The notes under the pieces: generated by a model | The model's input: the letters and a program-made list of their open reading frames with translations, nothing else | Databases searched by the model: none | What the model was told of the DNA's origin: nothing | Program-made: the position numbers and the translations under genes | Shown here: positions 61,410 to 64,000 of the stretch, in pieces | Numbering within the stretch: the first letter of the stretch is position 1 | Layout of the letters: each line of letters starts with the position of its first letter | Assembly: GCA_016711505.1 (NCBI GenBank) | Contig: JADJSV010000003.1 | Span: 310,001-374,000, forward strand | Direction: 5' to 3' | Source of the DNA: Bacteroidota bacterium | Lineage (GTDB): Bacteria > Bacteroidota > Bacteroidia > AKYH767-A > 2013-40CM-41-45 | Length of the DNA: 64,000 nt

Positions 61410-61718
61410 GTGGTTTTGTTTTGGACGCAAAATACGGAATTTATAGTGGATGGGAATTTGGTTGATATTTTGGTTTGCAGGTTGCAAGTTTAAGGTTTGC
61501 AGGTTTAGCGTTGTAGGTAAATTTGTTCTTTATTACCATCTATTAATTACAATTAAAGGGATAAAATAGGCACATTCTGTGGAAACCCCAAACCTGCAAA
61601 CCTGCAAACCTGTAAACCTGCAAACCTGAAAACCTTTGAACCCCCAAGAAGAATCAATTTATAAACACTCCGATCTCAGAAAGGAGAAAATCAGTACCTT
61701 CGCCAAACTTCTCTCGTC
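61410..61718. other. 309-nt divergent gap with two AAACCTGC arrays
   Basis: Between DinB and carA. It contains GGTTTGCAGGTTGCAAGTTT-type units (61471-61507) and the partly complementary tandem of 8-nt units AAACCTGC at 61589-61641 (AAACCTGC, AAACCTGC, AAACCTGT, AAACCTGC, AAACCTGA). A TACCTTCG box at 61695-61702 may be the -7 element of carA. Nothing else is visible. Confidence 0.7.
61471..61641. repeat. Octad inverted repeat pair (AAACCTGC class)
   Basis: Left units GGTTTGCAGGTTGCAAG and AAGGTTTGCAGGTTTAG face right units AAACCTGC repeated five times at an exact 8-nt period, with an 80-nt unrelated segment between. It is the same family as 14401 and 25491, but with one extra A per unit. Confidence 0.85.
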
Positions 61719-62837
61719 ATGAAATACCAACAAAAATCCCCGGCTATTTTACTTTTAGAAGATGGAACCATTTTTCATGGTTCGGCAGCGGGGGCTATGG
61801 GGACTGCGACGGGGGAGATCTGCTTTAATACCGGCATGACCGGCTACCAGGAAATTTTTACGGATCCTTCTTACTTCGGACAAATGTTGCTTACGACACA
61901 TGTTCATATCGGAAACTATGGTATTAGTGCCGGTGATGCGCAGGAAGTAGAAAGCGACGGCATCAGTATCTCCGGATTGATCTGCAGAAGTTTTTCTTTA
62001 CAGTACAGCCGCAAGAGTGCAGTGGAATCGATTGACGAGTACTTTAAACGGAACAAGGTTGTTGCAATAGAAGATGTAGATACTCGCGCAATCGTGCGTC
62101 ATATCCGTTCTAAAGGTGCAATGAACTGTATCATTTCATCTGATACAACTGACATAGAAATTCTTCAGGCAAAATTGAAACAAGTTCCTTCTATGGAAGG
62201 TCTGGAATTGTCGAGTAAAGTGAGTACGAAGAAACCTTACTTCGCAGGTAATCCGAATGCAAAACGTAAAGTTGCAGTAATGGATTTCGGTGTGAAGAAA
62301 AATATTATCCGCAATCTTGTAGACAGAGATTGTTACGTTCAGGTTTTTCCTGCCAATACAAAATACAAAGATATTCACGACTGGGAACCGGATGGCATTA
62401 TGATGAGTAATGGTCCCGGCGATCCTGTAACGATGACAGATGTTATTAGCAACATCAAAGATATCCTCAAACAAAACATTCCACTTTTCGGAATTTGCCT
62501 GGGCCAGCAGTTACTTGCACAAGCGTGCGGTGTCGGTACATACAAAATGTTCAACGGACACAGAGGCATCAATCACCCTGTAAAGAATATTATCACCGGT
62601 CGTTGCGAGATCACTTCACAAAATCACGGCTTCTCCGTGATCGAAGACCAGATGCGTAAATCAAAAGATGTAGAGATCACGCACATCAATTTAAATGACA
62701 ATACAATCGAAGGTATGCGTGTCCGCGACCGTGTTGCTTTCTCTGTTCAATACCATCCTGAATCAGCTCCGGGGCCACATGACAGTACTTATTTGTTTGA
62801 TGATTTTGTGGGGGTAATGAGTGGGGTGGTGGTGTAA
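61719..62837 (+). CDS. carA: Carbamoyl-phosphate synthase small subunit
   Basis: Glutaminase subunit supplying ammonia for carbamoyl phosphate (arginine and pyrimidines), 372 residues. The N-terminal domain starts LLLEDGTIFHGSAAG; the class I amidotransferase triad is Cys in LFGICLGQQLLAQACG, and His and Glu in QYHPESAPGPHDS. carB is not in the window. Complete. Confidence 0.96.
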   Translation: MKYQQKSPAILLLEDGTIFHGSAAGAMGTATGEICFNTGMTGYQEIFTDPSYFGQMLLTTHVHIGNYGISAGDAQEVESDGISISGLICRSFSLQYSRKSAVESIDEYFKRNKVVAIEDVDTRAIVRHIRSKGAMNCIISSDTTDIEILQAKLKQVPSMEGLELSSKVSTKKPYFAGNPNAKRKVAVMDFGVKKNIIRNLVDRDCYVQVFPANTKYKDIHDWEPDGIMMSNGPGDPVTMTDVISNIKDILKQNIPLFGICLGQQLLAQACGVGTYKMFNGHRGINHPVKNIITGRCEITSQNHGFSVIEDQMRKSKDVEITHINLNDNTIEGMRVRDRVAFSVQYHPESAPGPHDSTYLFDDFVGVMSGVVV

Positions 62838-62965
62838 ATCACAGTTGAACTAATTTTTTCAATTTGTTAAGTTTGCAGTATTGAAAGCTTTCTTCAAATG
62901 CTTTTTGTATTAGTTATTTTCTCTTTATTAGTTATTATTGTTTCATTAAATTGGCTTAAAGAAAT

Positions 62966-64000
62966 ATGAACTATAAATTTCCACTTCTACTCATCCTTGT
63001 TTTTAATTTCACTGTAACTAATGCGCAAGAGTTATTTGAGAATAGCCGTTTTGGTTTCTCGATGAAGAGACCTGCTTATTGGATTGAAACGAATAATAAA
63101 GAACTAAATTCAAACTTGGGTAATTTTTCAAATTATGAGGAGTTAAAAAAAATTTCCAAGGTAAAGATGAGGAAATGGTTGGAGCATTTTGTAAGTATAA
63201 TAAATCGTACCATGGTATGATTCCAACGATCATTATTAACAGTAAAATAAAGTACTCTGATGATTTTAGTGAATTCAAAGATCTGATTTATAATAGAAAC
63301 CTTGATGCATCTAGTGTTTTTATAGATATGAAATATTCTCAAGAACCAAAAACTATTATGATATCGGGTATTGAAAGTGTTTATGCAGTTATGACATATA
63401 CAGTAGAAACTAAAAGTGGAATAAAATATAAATTGAGAAGCCATAAATTTTCAATTCCGTGCAAAGGATTTTATATTCAAATGAATTGTATAGATGATCC
63501 TTTTAAAGAAGATTGTAAGGCAGAATACACCGAATTGGCAAAGACAATAAAGATCGATGACAAGTTTAAAATAAAAGAAATAAAAGTCGAAATGGAAAGC
63601 TGCAAGTCTTCGAAAGACACAGTAAAGATCAACGAACCATTTAGAATAACATATGTCCTTGTTGGGAAATACTCACAGGGTTATAAAATTAGTGAGAAAG
63701 ATAAAGCAAGAGAAAAAGATTCTTCTTCGTACTCTAAATTCATCAGTGCATTTCATGTTAAATCGGTGAAAAATATTACTCATATAAAGACAAAAGAAAT
63801 TGGATATTCAATTGAAACAAAGGATGAAAATACTAAAATTGGAATGGTTGTGTCTTCGTCTACTGTCGGAAAATGTAATTTGCCTGATTTGATTTATACA
63901 AAGAATGAAAGAGAATACAGGTTGAAAGGTGGCAGTGTTTTTGTCCTAAATGAAAGAATCTCTGCTGCAGATAGTGTTGTAGCATGGAACAATAGTAAGG
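62966..64000 (+). CDS. Secreted hypothetical protein (frameshifted, runs off the window)
   Basis: Signal peptide MNYKFPLLLILVFNFTVTNAQ, then sequence without a recognised family. The first frame stops at 63220, but the next frame is open from about 63142 to the end of the window and reads KDEEMVGAFCKYNKSYHGMI. The shift coincides with a run of eight A at 63145-63152; nine would give YEELKKNFQGKDEEMVGA. It therefore looks like one gene split by a base missing from a homopolymer. The later part includes VKINEPFRITYVLVG, similar to BatD-like Ig domains; this is weak. Confidence 0.7.

Noticed and set aside
61410..61487. 26-codon N-terminal extension of the DinB-like protein
   Set aside because: The added sequence is not DinB-like and runs into the AAACCTGC repeat.

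Overview
The window looks like a chromosomal segment of a Bacteroidota bacterium, probably an environmental, metagenome-type genome of about 40 % GC. Several things point there: secreted proteins with type IX secretion (T9SS) C-terminal sorting domains, TTG-N19..21-TAnnTTTG/TTCG promoters, an S46 dipeptidyl-peptidase, a sigma-54 type regulator without a DNA-binding domain, weak ribosome binding sites, cysteine-free L36, and a fused str-S10-spc-alpha ribosomal cluster with map between secY and infA. No phage, insertion sequence, CRISPR array or plasmid gene is visible.

Layout. 1-3057: 3' part of a large secreted beta-propeller/PKD protein. 3255-4984: grpE-dnaJ. 5087-8306: ABC exporter pair and a Ppx/GppA phosphatase. 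8508-10573: NtrC-like response regulator and a YD-repeat-like protein. 10712-14378: alaS divergent from a membrane-anchored M23 peptidase. 14597-18055: giant T9SS adhesin-like protein. 18175-20843: MerR regulator and S46 peptidase. 21018-24592: hldD, the futalosine-pathway genes mqnD-mqnB, and divergent pterin genes (PTPS-folE). 24687-29695: Bax-inhibitor-like membrane protein, fabD, a GH3-type enzyme, a secreted hypothetical and a deoxynucleoside kinase. 29915-33316: reverse-strand accessory block ending in an ECF sigma factor with a putative anti-sigma partner. 33483-37508: tRNA-Leu(UAG), then tig-clpP-clpX. 37834-56968: rpsL-rpsG-fusA followed by the whole S10-spc-alpha cluster to rplQ. 57227-60869: two T9SS-sorted surface proteins. 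60954-64000: DinB-like protein, carA and the start of a secreted hypothetical.

Functionally the window is dominated by protein synthesis and quality control: ribosomal proteins, EF-G, IF-1, SecY, Map, RNA polymerase alpha, trigger factor, ClpXP, GrpE/DnaJ and AlaRS. Around these sit envelope and cofactor genes and very large secreted proteins.

Two patterns cut across the annotation. First, about a dozen intergenic gaps hold self-complementary arrays of degenerate 7-8 nt units (GACCTTT, AACCTGC, AAGTAGT, GTTCAAA and others). They can fold into long hairpins, sometimes start at a stop codon, and occur even inside the ribosomal operon. I consider these the most unusual feature. Second, four genes (rpsL, rpsE and two secreted-protein genes) are broken by single-base errors in 7-8 nt A or T runs, and a run of dozens of G/C lies between clpP and clpX. 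Because two of the broken genes are essential ribosomal proteins needing opposite corrections, I read this as sequencing or assembly error rather than biology.
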